Below are positions 34,031-45,679 of a stretch of DNA of 64,000 nt, piece by piece (the stretch's first letter is position 1; the number at the start of each line of letters is the position of its first letter). Source of the DNA: Odobenus rosmarus divergens (taxonomy: Eukaryota > Chordata > Mammalia > Carnivora > Odobenidae); NCBI RefSeq assembly GCF_000321225.1, contig NW_004450323.1, forward strand, positions 1,280,085 through 1,344,084. Direction: 5' to 3'. The notes under the pieces are model-generated. The model saw nothing but the letters and a program-made list of their open reading frames with translations, ran no database searches and had not been told where the DNA came from. A program made the translations under genes and the position numbers.

Positions 34031-34050
34031 AATAAATATAACATTTACAG

Positions 34051-34238
34051 GGCGCCTGGGTGGCTCAGTTGGTTAAGCGACTGCCTTCGGCTCAGGTCAT
34101 GATCCTGGAGTCCTGGGATCGAGTCCCACATAGGGCTCCCTGCTCAGCAGGGAGTCTGCTTCTCCCTCTGACCCTCTTCCCTCTCGTGCTATCTCTCATT
34201 CTCTCTCTCTCTCTCAAATAAACAAAATCTTTAAAAAA
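34051..34238 (+). mobile_element. CAN SINE with perfect 20-bp duplication
   Basis: Complete copy flanked by AATAAATATAACATTTACAG at 34031-34050 and 34239-34258 without mismatch. Confidence 0.97.
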
Positions 34239-34258
34239 AATAAATATAACATTTACAG

Positions 34259-34904
34259 AAAGGGGACAATTAGTGTGGACTAGAGGCGTGTGGAGGGCTA
34301 AAAAGTACTTAATGATCAGGGCTAAAAAAAACAAACAAACATATGTAGAAACAGTACAGAAGGCATTTCAGAAAATAGTATGAGTAAAGAAAGGCATACT
34401 AAATGAACTGTATGTGCGGGACGATGAAGAGGCATGTCAGATGAGAGTCCAATTTACAGTAAAGTTAGAGAAAAGGCTGGATTCACAATGCCAGGGATAG
34501 GTTAAAGAGGACTTGAAAGTAAGAATTAATAACTTATATTTGAGTTAATGGTCCCTCAGAACTTTAGTATAAAACAAGTTTTTGTCATTTTCCTGTTAAC
34601 CTTCATTATAAAGAGGAACATATGTTCCAGTATAAAACTGTTCTTCTCCACATGCTATACAATCACATCTAGAACACACCAAGTTTTAAAACATACAAAT
34701 ATTCAAATAAAGATAATGGTTTTTTCAGGACCTCAGTTGTATAAATCACTAAAAATAATTCATATTATAAACCCTAAAATTATTATAGTATTAGTATACT
34801 GAAAGGGACAACCTCATCCAACAATTTGGTAGTATAAGAGAGAGCTTAAAATATTCCAGTTATTCAAGAGAAATCTCCAGTATTTCAGCAATTTGGCTCA
34901 AGTT
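34259..34904. other. unassigned stretch
   Basis: 34340-34540 may be another diverged piece of the old repeat at 7185 and 15690. Otherwise nothing recognised. Confidence 0.4.
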
Positions 34905-34920
34905 TGCCTTAAACATTCCT

Positions 34921-35130
34921 TTTTTTTTTTTTTTTAAAGCTTTATTTATTTATTTGAGAGAGAGCAAGGGCAGGGGGTGGGGGAAGTGGCACGTGGAGGG
35001 AGAGGAAGAGAAGAAAAGCAGACTTCCTGCGGAGCACGGAGCCTGACTTGGGGCTCTCAGGACCCTGAGATCATTACCTGAGCTGAAACCAAGAGTCCAT
35101 GTTCAACCAACTGAGCCACCCAGGCGCCCC
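34921..35130 (-). mobile_element. CAN SINE
   Basis: Flanks TGCCTTAAACATTCCT (34905-34920) and TGCCTTAAACATTTCT (35131-35146). Confidence 0.95.
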
Positions 35131-35149
35131 TGCCTTAAACATTTCTAAT

Positions 35150-37090
35150 TTTGAAACCATGGTCAATAATTTATTTGTACTTTCTCCATTATAACTATAA
35201 CTTACTGTTCCATTTCCTAACATTTTGCCCCAATTATAACCACACAGTTTGTTAAGGATATCCCTGGCTGTGAGGAAGTGGCAGCTCATAAAGCCAGAGA
35301 TTAAAATGTTCAATCCTCGTTTAGCTAAGGAGACTCAGCTTGAATTAGCTAGGACTCACAGCTGATGAACAGTTTAGCACCAAATATCCTGACGATGATA
35401 GGCAAATGAGAAGACTGGTCCTTTGTGACTATTCCATTCCCAATATAAAGGTTTTTCACTAGGGACTAGGATCTCACTAACAGCTGTCAGTACATTTAAA
35501 AAAGTGTTCTCATTCATTCATTTTAGCTTAACTATAACATACACAGTAAGAGGACTTTGACACTCCATCTGATAATACATATGCAATGCTAAGATCTTCA
35601 AGTTCCATGCGGAAAAAGAAAAATTTAAGACAGTTTGTTATTTAATTCGTGAATTGCTCTTCTTCAGAATTCTATTAAATGAGGGATGCTTGTACAAGGA
35701 AAAGATTGCTACACATCTAGTTGTATTTATATAACACTCTTAATTTTAAAAGGAAAAAATCAAACACATATGATCTCAAGAAAACATTCAAATGTGGTAA
35801 ACTGCATGTGTTTATTCAAGATGCTATTTTGGAGGTAAAGGTTTAATTTAGAAAGCTTTGACTCAAAGTGTAAAATGAAGCCATTAGCATGTTATTTATT
35901 CTAATTATATTCAATTTTAAAATAACAAACCAATAACATAAAATTGAAATGTAAATATAGCATATTCAAGAGGGATTTCTTGGGACTATTTATGACCATA
36001 TTTCTATAAAAATATTTACTACACATGTGATTTGGAAGCAGTCTCTCACAATGGGGTTGTAACCACCATAGCAATTAATAAATCTGGAGTCATTTATTTT
36101 CAAAGAACCTATATTACTTTATGATTTAAAAAAACTTCCATAGAGAATGTAGTTAAATATAAATAATAAGCATTATAGTATAAGATAGTGATTTTTAAAC
36201 TGCATTGGCCAAAACATCACAATTGCAAAAGGCAACTCATTAGGTTACTTCTTAAGTTATTATTAATGACAAGCGTAATCTGGGTCTATTTTATCACTTC
36301 CAAAACTGTCAGAAGGAAGGATACTTCTAGGCTATAGCAAATAATGTCCAAGAGTTCTACAATCCTAAAAACAAAAAATCCCACTAATTTGAAAGAATTT
36401 TGTCTAGTATAGTCAACATTCAACACTTAAGATAAAACTGGTAAACTAAAGTGCCAAGTACTCCAGAATATCTTCACCTAAGTGGGTTCTCCTTTTCCCT
36501 GAATTTGCCAACAATTGTTCATATCACTACAGTGATACTTGTTCCTTCTGACATTCTACCCTGGTTAATATAAGCTCTAGCAGAATCTAGTAAGTAAGGT
36601 CTATCTCACAATAGAGCTGAGGCAACAGACTGTATTGGATGCCAAAAGTTTAGGAATGAGAATCCTTCAGATACTGGTAAAACAAAAATAACACAGGTGA
36701 AATTACAAGTTTAAAAGAAAACATCCTTGACAGAAATGTTTCTATTTTTATATCTTGATAAGTATACTAAAACCAGTGGGATAAAAATAAACATTCTAAA
36801 TATTTTATGATTATTTAAGAATGCATTTTTACTTACACTGTTACTATGAGTGTATATTAGAATGTTATTCACATATCACATTCAGAATTCGAAAAAAAAT
36901 TTTAAGGATCTTAGACCCATATATTGCTCTGTAATTTTCCTATGTAGTCTAAATCAGGAAATCCACTGAATTAAATAATCTCACAATTTAGAAGAACATT
37001 TAGAAAAAAAAAATAAACTATTCATATAATGAAGAATAAAAGTGAAACAATGATTTACTTTAAGCACAGTTTAAACCATGTCTTTACATT
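35150..37090. other. unassigned AT-rich stretch, no repeats for 1.9 kb
   Basis: No gene, SINE or LINE recognised. Short frames only. Confidence 0.5.
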
Positions 37091-37110
37091 TAACCATTTT
37101 CAAACATTTC

Positions 37111-37158
37111 ATTTTTTTTTAAGATTTTATTTATTCATTTATTTGGGGGGGAGAGCAC

Positions 37159-37192
<34 letters not shown>

Positions 37193-37322
37193 GGGGAGGG
37201 GCAAAGGGGGAGGGAGAGGAAGAAGGAAAGAATCCCAGGCGGATTCCACACAGGGCTTGATCTCAGAACCATGAGATCATGACCTGAGCTGAAACCAAGA
37301 GCCGAATGCTTAACCAACTGAG
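37111..37322 (-). mobile_element. CAN SINE lacking its head, with internal CA tract
   Basis: Minus-strand SINE whose first bases are missing: it begins at GGCTCAGTTGGTTAAGCATT, directly against the duplication. Flanks CCATTTTCAAACATTTC and CCATTTTCAAACTTTTC. Confidence 0.92.
37155..37192. repeat. (CA)n microsatellite inside a SINE
   Basis: CACACACACATATACAC followed by a long CA run, apparently expanded from the CT/GA-rich part of the SINE. Confidence 0.95.
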
Positions 37323-37642
37323 CCATTTTCAAACTTTTCAAAGTTGATGCATCATTTTATTTTATACAGTAACAAAAATACCAACCTAATTTTCCTAAGT
37401 ACTCTTTCATCTAAGTCTAGTCACAGATGATAGTTTTACTACCTAATTTAGATTAATATAGACAGTTATTTTAAATTTTCTAAATCAAAATTTTTTAAGG
37501 TTCATAGGCTTTTGGCAGTTACTGGCAACGTATAAAGTGATCTGTAGGTTGGCAGTTTGATTATAACGCTCATTTAACAAGAGTCTGACACTTCCCCAAC
37601 ACTTGCTGGCTGGCTTTCTCGACTTGTTAAAAAAGAAATTAA

Positions 37643-37826
37643 GAGGCGCCTGGGCAGTGCAGTCGGTTAAGTGTCTGCCTTTGGCTCAGGTCATGATCCC
37701 AGGCTTCTGGGATCGAGCCCCAGGTCTGGCTCCTTGCTCAGTGGGGAACCTGCTTCTTCTTCTCCCTCTGTAGCTCCCCCTGCTTGTGCTCTCTCTCTCT
37801 GTCAAATAAATAAATAAGATCTTAAA
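37643..37826 (+). mobile_element. CAN SINE
   Basis: Head AGGCGCCTGGGCAGTGCAGT. Flanks AAAAAAGAAATTA and AAAAAAGAAATGA. Confidence 0.94.
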
Positions 37827-37996
37827 AAAAAAAGAAATGATAATATTATTGGGCATATTTAAATGTAAATAAAATACTTTGTTTTAATTATTAAAATGAT
37901 TATGATGAATATTCATTAAAATTTACCCTTAATTAGTAGTTTGCCTATTCACAAAAACAACAGACTGAATGCCAAAAGCTCTTAAGAAATACTAAC

Positions 37997-38189
37997 CGGG
38001 GGTTGCCTGTGTGGCTCAATCGTTAAGCGTCTGCTTTCAGCTCAGGTCATGATCTCAGGGTCCTGGGATCGAGCCCCGCTTCGGGCTCCCTGCTCAGCGG
38101 GAAGCCTGTTTCTCCCTCTCCCATTCCCCCTGCTTGTGTTCCCTCTCTCGCTGTCTCTCTCTGTCAAATAAATAAAATCTTTAAAAAAA
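37997..38189 (+). mobile_element. CAN SINE, first of a pair at one site
   Basis: Head GGGGGTTGCCTGTGTGGCTC. Flanked by AGAAATACTAA on both sides. The right copy also serves as the left flank of the next SINE. Confidence 0.95.
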
Positions 38190-38203
38190 GAGAAATACTA
38201 ATT

Positions 38204-38404
38204 GGAGGGCGCCTGGGTGGCTCAGATGGTTAAGCGTCTGCCTTCAGCTCAGGTCATGATCCCAGGACCCTGGGATCGAGCCCCACATCAGGCTCCTGGC
38301 TCAGCGGGGAGCCTGCTACTCCCAGTCCCTCTGCCTCTCCCCCGCTCATGCTCTCTCTCTCTCTGTGTCTCAAATGAATAAATAAAATCTTTAAAAAAAA
38401 GAAG
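38204..38404 (+). mobile_element. CAN SINE, second of a pair at one site
   Basis: Complete copy with GGGCGCCTGGGTGGCTCAGA head. AGAAATACTAATT precedes and follows it, so the same target word occurs three times in this locus. Confidence 0.95.
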
Positions 38405-38419
38405 AAGAAATACTAATTT

Positions 38420-39474
38420 GTCTAGAAAACTTGCTGCTTCTAAGTGATTTACTATTTTCTAGTAGTTATAATAAAGATTATCTAGCTTTCACTATTTTTA
38501 AGTGAGAGTTGAAAAACCTATATACAGAATACCAGTGATAACTTAGAATAAAAATCAGCATAAAGGAGGTAAACTCTCAAATACAAGAAACCTGCCATTC
38601 ATTTTATAGGGATTCTTTACTCTAGACCCTATCTAATTACTTGTGGTCTTAAGCTATTCATTTATAAGTTGGCTAAAGTAACCAGTAAACACTCCTTTGG
38701 GGCATATCATTTGTAATAGTGATTTATTAGTCTGCTGCCTCCCAGTATTGGTCTGACCCTGAGTTTATAATTAGGCTGCATAATGTGGATACAGAATGGT
38801 GGTTCACCATCTCACTTTATGAAAGGGTATGGACATATAAAATGGAATGGTTTAATTAAATGAATTGAGAATGCTGGTTTCACCTATACAGCTTTAAAAC
38901 ATTATATTTAGTAACATCATAATATATGTCCAAAAAGCTTGGTAGCTACAATTCTACAAATAACCTAAGAAATAGATGTCATACTTCACTGCATTAAGTG
39001 TCTTGTTACTCCTAACTGGCAGCACAATGGTGACCTAAACAGATAAATGTTTTCTTTACCTCTTGGAGCTTAAAGTTTAGAGAATGGAAGAGACAAGTAT
39101 TAACAGTCAATTATAATGTAAGTAGATATATGCTAGGTAAAGGAAAAGTATAATCTACACAGATTTTAAAGTTGTATCTCATTCTTTTTCCTCCAAATCC
39201 TATGGAATAATATTCTCATAAATTGCTTCCATTCTTTACTCTTAAGCAGCTCTGCTTCACAGTTTGTAGTCACAGATTTCCCCAGAGGAAAATTCTGAAA
39301 ATAACATCTAGTAATGTGGTACCATGTTTACAGTGGGTACTCAAAATGCATGGTGAGTACTCAATAATTATTAACCATTAATGAAAAGTCACAAGTGACT
39401 AAAACATGAGACTGTATTTCTTTCTAGACAAATAACGCATTGCTCAATGAATCTAAGACATTAATCAAGAACTG
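38420..39474. other. unassigned stretch
   Basis: AT-rich with no recognisable gene or repeat. Confidence 0.5.
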
Positions 39475-39690
39475 AAACTATAAAACTTGGCTACTGAGGT
39501 CTAGGAATTCATTCTAAAGAAATAATTAGATAAGTGTACAAAAATATAAGTAGAAAAATGTTTATTGCAGCATTACCTATAAGAGTGAAAAAAAGAAAGA
39601 AAGAAAACAGCTGAGGAGTCAAACATAGAATCATAGATTATTGGCTAATTAGGATTTATCCATACAATACTATGCAGGCATTAGAAATTT

Positions 39691-39721
<31 letters not shown>

Positions 39722-39975
39722 AGGAAAGATGACTATGATAACTGGCAAGTAAAGTAGATTTTTTAAACTCATCTGAGTAGTATGATCCCATTTGGGAAAA
39801 AATAAAAAATTTTAAAATCTAACTATATGTGTATGTGAATGGACATATAAAAATTTCCCAAAACACAAATGCCATATAGTAACAATGTATCTTTAAGACA
39901 ATTCTTATTTTCATCCAAAAACTTCTGTGTTGTCTCCAAGTTTCTGTAAAATTTTTTACAATCAAAAAATAAAGC
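39475..39975 (+). mobile_element. old L1 3' end (L1ME-like)
   Basis: GAAATAATTAGATAAGTGTA, GTTTATTGCAGCATTACCTA, TTATCCATACAATACTATGC and AGTATGATCCCATTTGGGAA follow the order of the 3' end of old L1ME elements. Confidence 0.75.
39690..39721. repeat. (CA)n microsatellite
   Basis: About 14 CA units interrupted by one AT, within the old L1. Confidence 0.95.
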
Positions 39976-39989
39976 TATTTCCACTTTAA

Positions 39990-40186
39990 TTTTTTTTAAG
40001 ATTTTATTTATTTATTTGACAGAGAGAGACAAAGCAAGCATAGGAACCCAAGTAGGAAGAGTGGCAGAGGGAGAAGCAGGTTTCCCGCCAAGCAGGGAGC
40101 CCGATGCAGGGCTCGATCCCAGGACCCTGGGATCGTGACCAGAGCCGAAGGCAGGCGCTTAACGACTGAGCCACCCAGGTGCCCCC
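39990..40186 (-). mobile_element. CAN SINE
   Basis: Flanks TATTTCCACTTTAAT and TGTTTCCACTTTGAT. Inserted at the end of the L1ME fragment. Confidence 0.95.
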
Positions 40187-40364
40187 TGTTTCCACTTTGA
40201 TTTAAAAAAAAAATCTGCTCATACCCACCAAAGACAATAAAACCTGGCTATCTATGTCAAGTAGTTTGTAGGCAACTTTACAATCGGATCATATATGGGT
40301 TGTGATAACTTGGTGCTACTGGACTGAATTAGATAGAAACAACATAATTAAAGTATCAGACTCT

Positions 40365-40590
40365 GGAGTCAGGCAAAACTGGATTAATTTCCTAACCACC
40401 ACAGTTAAATCTATTTAACGTCAATCAAGGTTCTGTTTTTGTGGGGTCTTTTTTAAGCTTTCTACACCTTGGATTCTTCATCTGTAAAACAGAAGTAATA
40501 TTAGCACCTACCTCATAGAGTTGTTGTGACCCGTAAGATAATATCTACAAAGCATTTAGAAAAGTGTCCCAGTTTATATTAAGCAAACAC
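40365..40590 (+). mobile_element. MIR element
   Basis: CTGGAGTCAGGCAAAACTGG, TTCATCTGTAAAACAGAAGT, ACCTACCTCATAGAGTTGTT and ACAAAGCATTTAGAAAAGTG. A segment at about 40400-40450 is disturbed. Confidence 0.68.
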
Positions 40591-40789
40591 ACACACATAT
40601 ATACATACCCCTACATAATAAATTTTAGAAGTTAGTTTCTACATAATCCCCAAACATTAATATTGGATGAACTAAGCACTGATGTTTTCTATCTCCTAAA
40701 CATTTGTTCTCCATTTTTAATAATTATGCCAGTGTCTAAATAATTGAAGTGGCAAATTCTTCTTCCAGTGTTTTATTACATGTTCCATG

Positions 40790-41930
40790 TGGAAAAAATT
40801 CAGTTTTGTATAAGTATATAAAGGAAAAGTTAAAATCCTTCTCTTTCCTTACTTTCTTCCCCAATCTGACATCATTTCTTTCAATATTATGCCTGTGCCT
40901 GATTCATTTGGTGGCTTAATTTTCCCAAATGGGATCAAACTGAACATAGTGACCTGCACTTTATCTCATATATGATGGACAACCTTCCATATCATTCTTT
41001 TTATTGCTGGATAGCATCCCATTATATATCATTATTTAACCATTTCCGTATTGATGACCATTTATATTGTTTCCAACTTTTCAGTAAGGCAAACAATCCT
41101 GCAATGTACATCCACAACTTGTATCTTCTAGAAACTGTAGATATTTTTATGAAATTGAGTCTCAGAAGTGGATTGTTAGCTTCTTGGCCTATATTCCCTA
41201 AAGAACACAACCTGAGGCAAAGCTTCCAAACTAAGGAATACTTAGGAGGTAAAATCCCAGGGTATGAAGAATTGAGAAGGAAAAGGAGGTGAGACAGGTA
41301 AGGAAGAAAAGCAAATAAAACATGATACTGTTACTGAGCTGCCTTCACTGACCTAGGTAAGAGAGGATGTCTTCTTGTCAGGCTAAATGGACATCCTATC
41401 TTGGAACAGGCAAAAAAGAAGGGAAGAAAGGAAAAGCAATTTAACTGTCAGTTCCTTCGCATTTCCTGTCTCTACTTGGTCAAATTTTGCCCCCTGAACT
41501 TCTTGACTTGCTACATAACCCCTCCAAACAGCTGCTGGGGATAGAGTTTCTGCCACACATACCCTACCCTTATCACCTGCATCCAGAAGCAGCAGAAGGA
41601 ATCAAAGCCTCTTTGAGTCTGGTTGGGTAGGAGGTCCTGCTGAATCAGGTGGTCCTCATACCAAAGAAGGTTAAGTAGGCAGGCAGGTGGTTTTAGGAGG
41701 CAAAGAAACCATCTCCTAGAAGACTGCTGCCAATTTACACTCACTAAATGTGCATGTCTATGCCGACTGCCTCATGCCCTGCCAAAGTGCCTTCTAATTC
41801 AATCTATCAAAAGAAAAGTAGCATGCACTGTTTTATCTTACATTCCTTGATTATTAGTGAGACTGAGCATCTTTCACTATTTATTGACATTTGTATTTCT
41901 TCTGGGGATGGCTTATTCTTATAAATTTCA
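40790..41930 (-). mobile_element. old L1 3' region, split by a 0.5-kb insert
   Basis: Antisense: ACATCATTTCTTTC-type text, AATGGGATCAAACTGAACAT, GCATCCCATTATATATCATT, CAATCCTGCAATGTACATCC, GTGGATTGTTAGCTTCTTGG (to about 41210). It resumes at GCCAATTTACACTCACTAAA (41728) and TGAGACTGAGCATCTTTCAC (41858). Confidence 0.7.
41211..41727. other. unassigned insert inside the old L1
   Basis: About 517 bp that does not belong to the surrounding L1. More GC-rich, with GAGACAGGTAAGGAAGAAAA, TCTTGTCAGGCTAAATGGAC, CAGCTGCTGGGGATAGAGTT, CATCCAGAAGCAGCAGAAGG and GTGGTCCTCATACCAAAGAA. I think it is an old LTR or DNA-transposon type repeat but cannot name it. The minus-strand frame 41511-41744 lies in it and has no support as a gene. 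Confidence 0.5.
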
Positions 41931-42821
41931 GGTGCCATTTCTCACCCTTCCATTATGAGACTATAATTAGACTGCAGGATTCTGTTACTCTCAGTGCTAC
42001 CCTATTCCCTAAAATTACTTCAGATTACCCTATAAATCAGACACTGAAGACTGCAGCTAGACTATCAGCTAGCTTAAATACAGTACCATAAAAAAATCTT
42101 TGTGGGTTATTCTGTCCATAGCTATAACAGAAGAGGACAGGCAAGAACACAACTTCCTTATCCCCAGTTTCCATAATTACATTTTGCACCATTTAGGGAA
42201 ACCTTGGCATGTAAGAAAAGTTTGCATTTCCATCCAGTTTCCATATGTCCTTGAGCTTGTCCTATGGCCAGAATGCTTCAGTTACCAGTCAGGACAACGA
42301 CCCCAGCTTGCCATCATCACTGTTTCTCAACGAATGAAACTTCATTGTCAGTGTCCAGTTCAAATTTCCTTTCATCACTGTAGGGTTCTGACCATAAGAT
42401 AACCATCTCCGATACAGAAACTTTTTCCATACAAGCACAGACACCAAGAAATTCAGACCCCAATTTGTGATAACATGCTTCCTCTTATGATCATTTTCCC
42501 TTTCAAGAATTATCCTGATTGGGTTTTTTTTTTTTTATTTACTTCTGCATTGTATCCAAGGGTCAAACCATCACCCCACTCTCTCCCTTTTAATCTCTGC
42601 CATACCCTAAAAATTGAAATACCAACAAAGATATGGTAGCTTTGACTATAAACCTGAAAGTTAGTAATATTTTTGCTCTCAAGTTAGAAGTTGTGTCAAA
42701 TAGCTGGAAGTCTTACTTCTCATGCACTGCGATGTGAATAAACAGCACTGTCTCTAGAAGAAGGCTACTCTGTAGTGAGAATGAAACAATGTGGTTTTCA
42801 GGCAATATTTCAAATCCAAGC
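41931..42821. other. unassigned stretch
   Basis: Contains the open frame 42100-42402 (100 codons, plus strand). Composition is more balanced than the background, but no motif, splice signal or homology is recognised. Confidence 0.45.
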
Positions 42822-42839
42822 CTTTGTAATATTTTCTTT

Positions 42840-43397
42840 TTTTTAAACTATAGTTGACATATAATGTTATATTAGTTTCAGGTGTACAACATAATCTATT
42901 GATAATCCTATACATTACTCAATGCTCAGGATAAGTGTAGTCACCATCTGTCACCAGACCTTATTACAATATTACTATATTCCTTATGCTGTACTTTCTA
43001 TCGCCATGACTTTTTTACTGTATAACTGGAAGTTTGTACCTCTTAGTCCCCTTCACCTCTTTCACCCATCCCCCACTGCCTTCCTCTCTGGCAACCACCA
43101 ATTTGTTCTCTGTATGAGTTTGCTTCTGTTTTGTTTGTTCATCTTGTTTTTTAGATTCCCCATATAAGTAAAATCAAATGGTATTTGTCTTTCTCTAACT
43201 TATTTCACTTAATACCTTCTAGATCCATTCACATTGTTGCAAATGGGACGATCTTATTCTTTTTCAAGGCTGAGTAGTATTTCATTTTCTGTGTGTGTGT
43301 GTGCGCGTGCGCACGTGTGTGTGTGTGTGTACATACACACCTTATCTTCCTTATTCATTAACCTATTGTTTCTCTTCAGATCACACACATTTTTTGT
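42840..43397 (-). mobile_element. 5'-truncated L1 3' end with 18-bp duplication
   Basis: Antisense L1: AGTTTCAGGTGTACAACATA, CTTTTTTACTGTATAACTGG, CTGGCAACCACCAATTTGTT and TTATTTCACTTAATACCTTC. The exact duplication CTTTGTAATATTTTCTTT flanks it at 42822-42839 and 43398-43415. A simple-repeat tract lies in its right part. Confidence 0.93.
43291..43340. repeat. (TG)n/(CG)n microsatellite
   Basis: TG run, then GTGCGCGTGCGCACGTG, then TG again. Alternating purine-pyrimidine throughout. Confidence 0.95.
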
Positions 43398-43415
43398 CTT
43401 TGTAATATTTTCTTT

Positions 43416-44790
43416 AAAATGAAGGTATTTATTTTCAACTTAGTTAATAAAATTTAATCACACAGCTGATAGATTGGATATATATGGAGAAAAACTATAT
43501 TTTCCAATTCCGCATAAAAGGAATATGACTTAGGCTTAACTAAATCAGTCCTATATGATTCAAAGCTTGCAGCCACAAAAAGGAAATGAATTAACTTTTC
43601 CCTCTGAATAATTCCTCCATAATTTCAACCCAGTCATCTATTCAACATAGCCTACACCATGTGCTACATTTTCACTAATTTCCCCAGCAACACTAACACT
43701 GCATCACATTTATTTTTTGGTAGAATACTAATATAATTCTTATCTCTGTTAAATATTATAGTTGGTATAAATAATAATTTATATTTGCATTACACTCTAG
43801 GGTTTACACTTTTCTACATATATAATCTCAATGAATTATCATCTTCCTTCACAACTTTAAAACATGACAATATACTACAAAGCTCCAAAAGTAAATCATA
43901 TCAAATATTATAAATAAGATCTTAACGATAAAAGATGAATAGAAGTATAAAGAAATTAACCCACCATTCCCTTCTTACCTTGCTCCAAAACAACTCCACA
44001 TTAGCACTGTTGGTTCATTTTCCCAATTTAAGCTTTTAAAATATACTAAATTTCCCTGTATTGTATTTCAATCAATTGCCTAAGCTGAGACTACAATGTC
44101 ATAAATAAAGTACCCGATCATAAATTTCTCAAAAGACATAAAATCAAAGACACCTAACACCTACAAATTAAATGCAAAAACACAAACAATGAAAAGGAGT
44201 TATATAAAATTCAGGTTGATCAGTTCGTTAACTAGTCTATTCTGAACAGACTTAGTCTTTATTCTCTGTACTAATATTAAAATTATAACCATGCACCAAA
44301 ATCATCTTGGTCTAGTCTTTTCATTTTATGTTTTCTTATAAATTACGGAGCTACGGGAAAAAAGTCAATCACCTTTCAGATGTTTGACTGCAGAAGCACT
44401 TCTTAGAATAGCAATGATATGAATTATTTAAATATAGGACTCTCCCTGAAATGAGGGCTATCTGTAAAACAGCATACACTTAAACTATATTACTATATAT
44501 TATAATATTTTAAATACCTAGAAGATCTCAAACCTCCTATGATTCTATATTTACATAGCTGATGAAGAACACCAGTATACAGAAATTAAAAAAAGAAAAT
44601 AAAAAGGCCTAGAAAAGGCAGAAACACAGCTTTTACTATTTTCATACAAACAAATGCTACATCTATAACATCTTACCATATCCAGGCATTAAGAGGCCAT
44701 GTTGCTTGTGCTCACTATAAAGTATATTTATAAGAATATATAAAGTTAAGTTGAATTGATTTTTAAGTACATGATTGAAGTAGCATTTAA
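43416..44790. other. mostly unassigned; weak MIR-like piece
   Basis: 43755-43865 resembles reverse MIR3-type text (TTATATTTGCATTACACTCT, TATAATCTCAATGAATTATC). The rest is unassigned. A minus-strand exon-like segment at 43979-44055 is discussed under findings. Confidence 0.4.
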
Positions 44791-44800
44791 AACCAACTGC

Positions 44801-44996
44801 TGGGATGCGTGAGTGGCTCAGTCGGTTAAACATCTGCCTTGGGCTCAGGTCATGATCCCAGAATCCTGGGATCAAGTCCCACATCGGGCTCCTTGCTCAG
44901 TGGGGAGCCTACTTCTCCCTCTGCCTGCCGCTCCCCCTGCTTGTTCTTGCTCTCTCTCTGACAAATAAATAAAATTAAAAAAAAAAAAAAAAAGAA
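44801..44996 (+). mobile_element. CAN SINE
   Basis: Head TGGGATGCGTGAGTGGCTCA. Flanks AAAACCAACTG on both sides. Confidence 0.94.
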
Positions 44997-45249
44997 AAAA
45001 ACCAACTGTCATTGTATGGAGACGGATAAAAATACTTAACTATTCCAACTTTTTGTTAAACCCATTTCTTAAAATTGTTATCTGAATAGAAGCATATTCT
45101 AAGTTTTCCCAAATTTCAGAGCTCTTTGCATTAACCTGTGAAAATAACTTAAACAGAAATCTGCAACTTAAGAATTACTGGTTCTGCTCATTTTGCAATT
45201 GATATTTTCTTGTTCTTAAATGATACAAATAATTAAAAGTTAATCTGTC

Positions 45250-45450
45250 GGGTGCCTGGGTGGCTCAGTTGTTAAGCGTCTGCCTTCGGCTCAGGTCATG
45301 ATCCCAGGGTGCTGGGATCGAGTCCCACATCGGGCTCCCTGCTCGGCGGGAAGCCTGCTTCTCCCTCTGACCCTCTCCCCTGCTTGTGTTCCTGCTCTCG
45401 CTGTCTCTCTCTCTCTGTCAAATAAATAAATAAAATCTTTAAAAAAAAAA
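45250..45450 (+). mobile_element. CAN SINE
   Basis: Complete copy. Flanks AAAAGTTAATCTGTC, identical on both sides. Confidence 0.96.
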
Positions 45451-45644
45451 AAAGTTAATCTGTCATCCTGGAAGGAAAAAGATAATTGACACTTTATTCT
45501 TTTCCAACCAGCATAAGGTAATTAAAAGGCTGAAGATTTTTTCTAAGCATAAAAATGATCAAAGAAAAAAGCAGAGTGGTTGGTATAGCAAATTATTCAA
45601 GATATACGGTTTTCAGCCTCAGCAGAGGTTCATACCAATTTTCC

Positions 45645-45646
<2 letters not shown>

Positions 45647-45678
<32 letters not shown>
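45647..45678. repeat. (CA)n microsatellite
   Basis: About 16 uninterrupted CA units, not attached to a SINE or L1. Confidence 0.95.

Positions 45679-45679
<1 letters not shown>

Noticed and set aside
37135..37341. CRISPR-like spaced repeats or tandem array
   Set aside because: The repeated units are a simple CA tract and SINE low-complexity sequence in a mammalian genome.
42100..42402. 100-codon open frame, plus strand
   Set aside because: Protein-like at first sight, but no start context, domain or homology recognised; left as unassigned.
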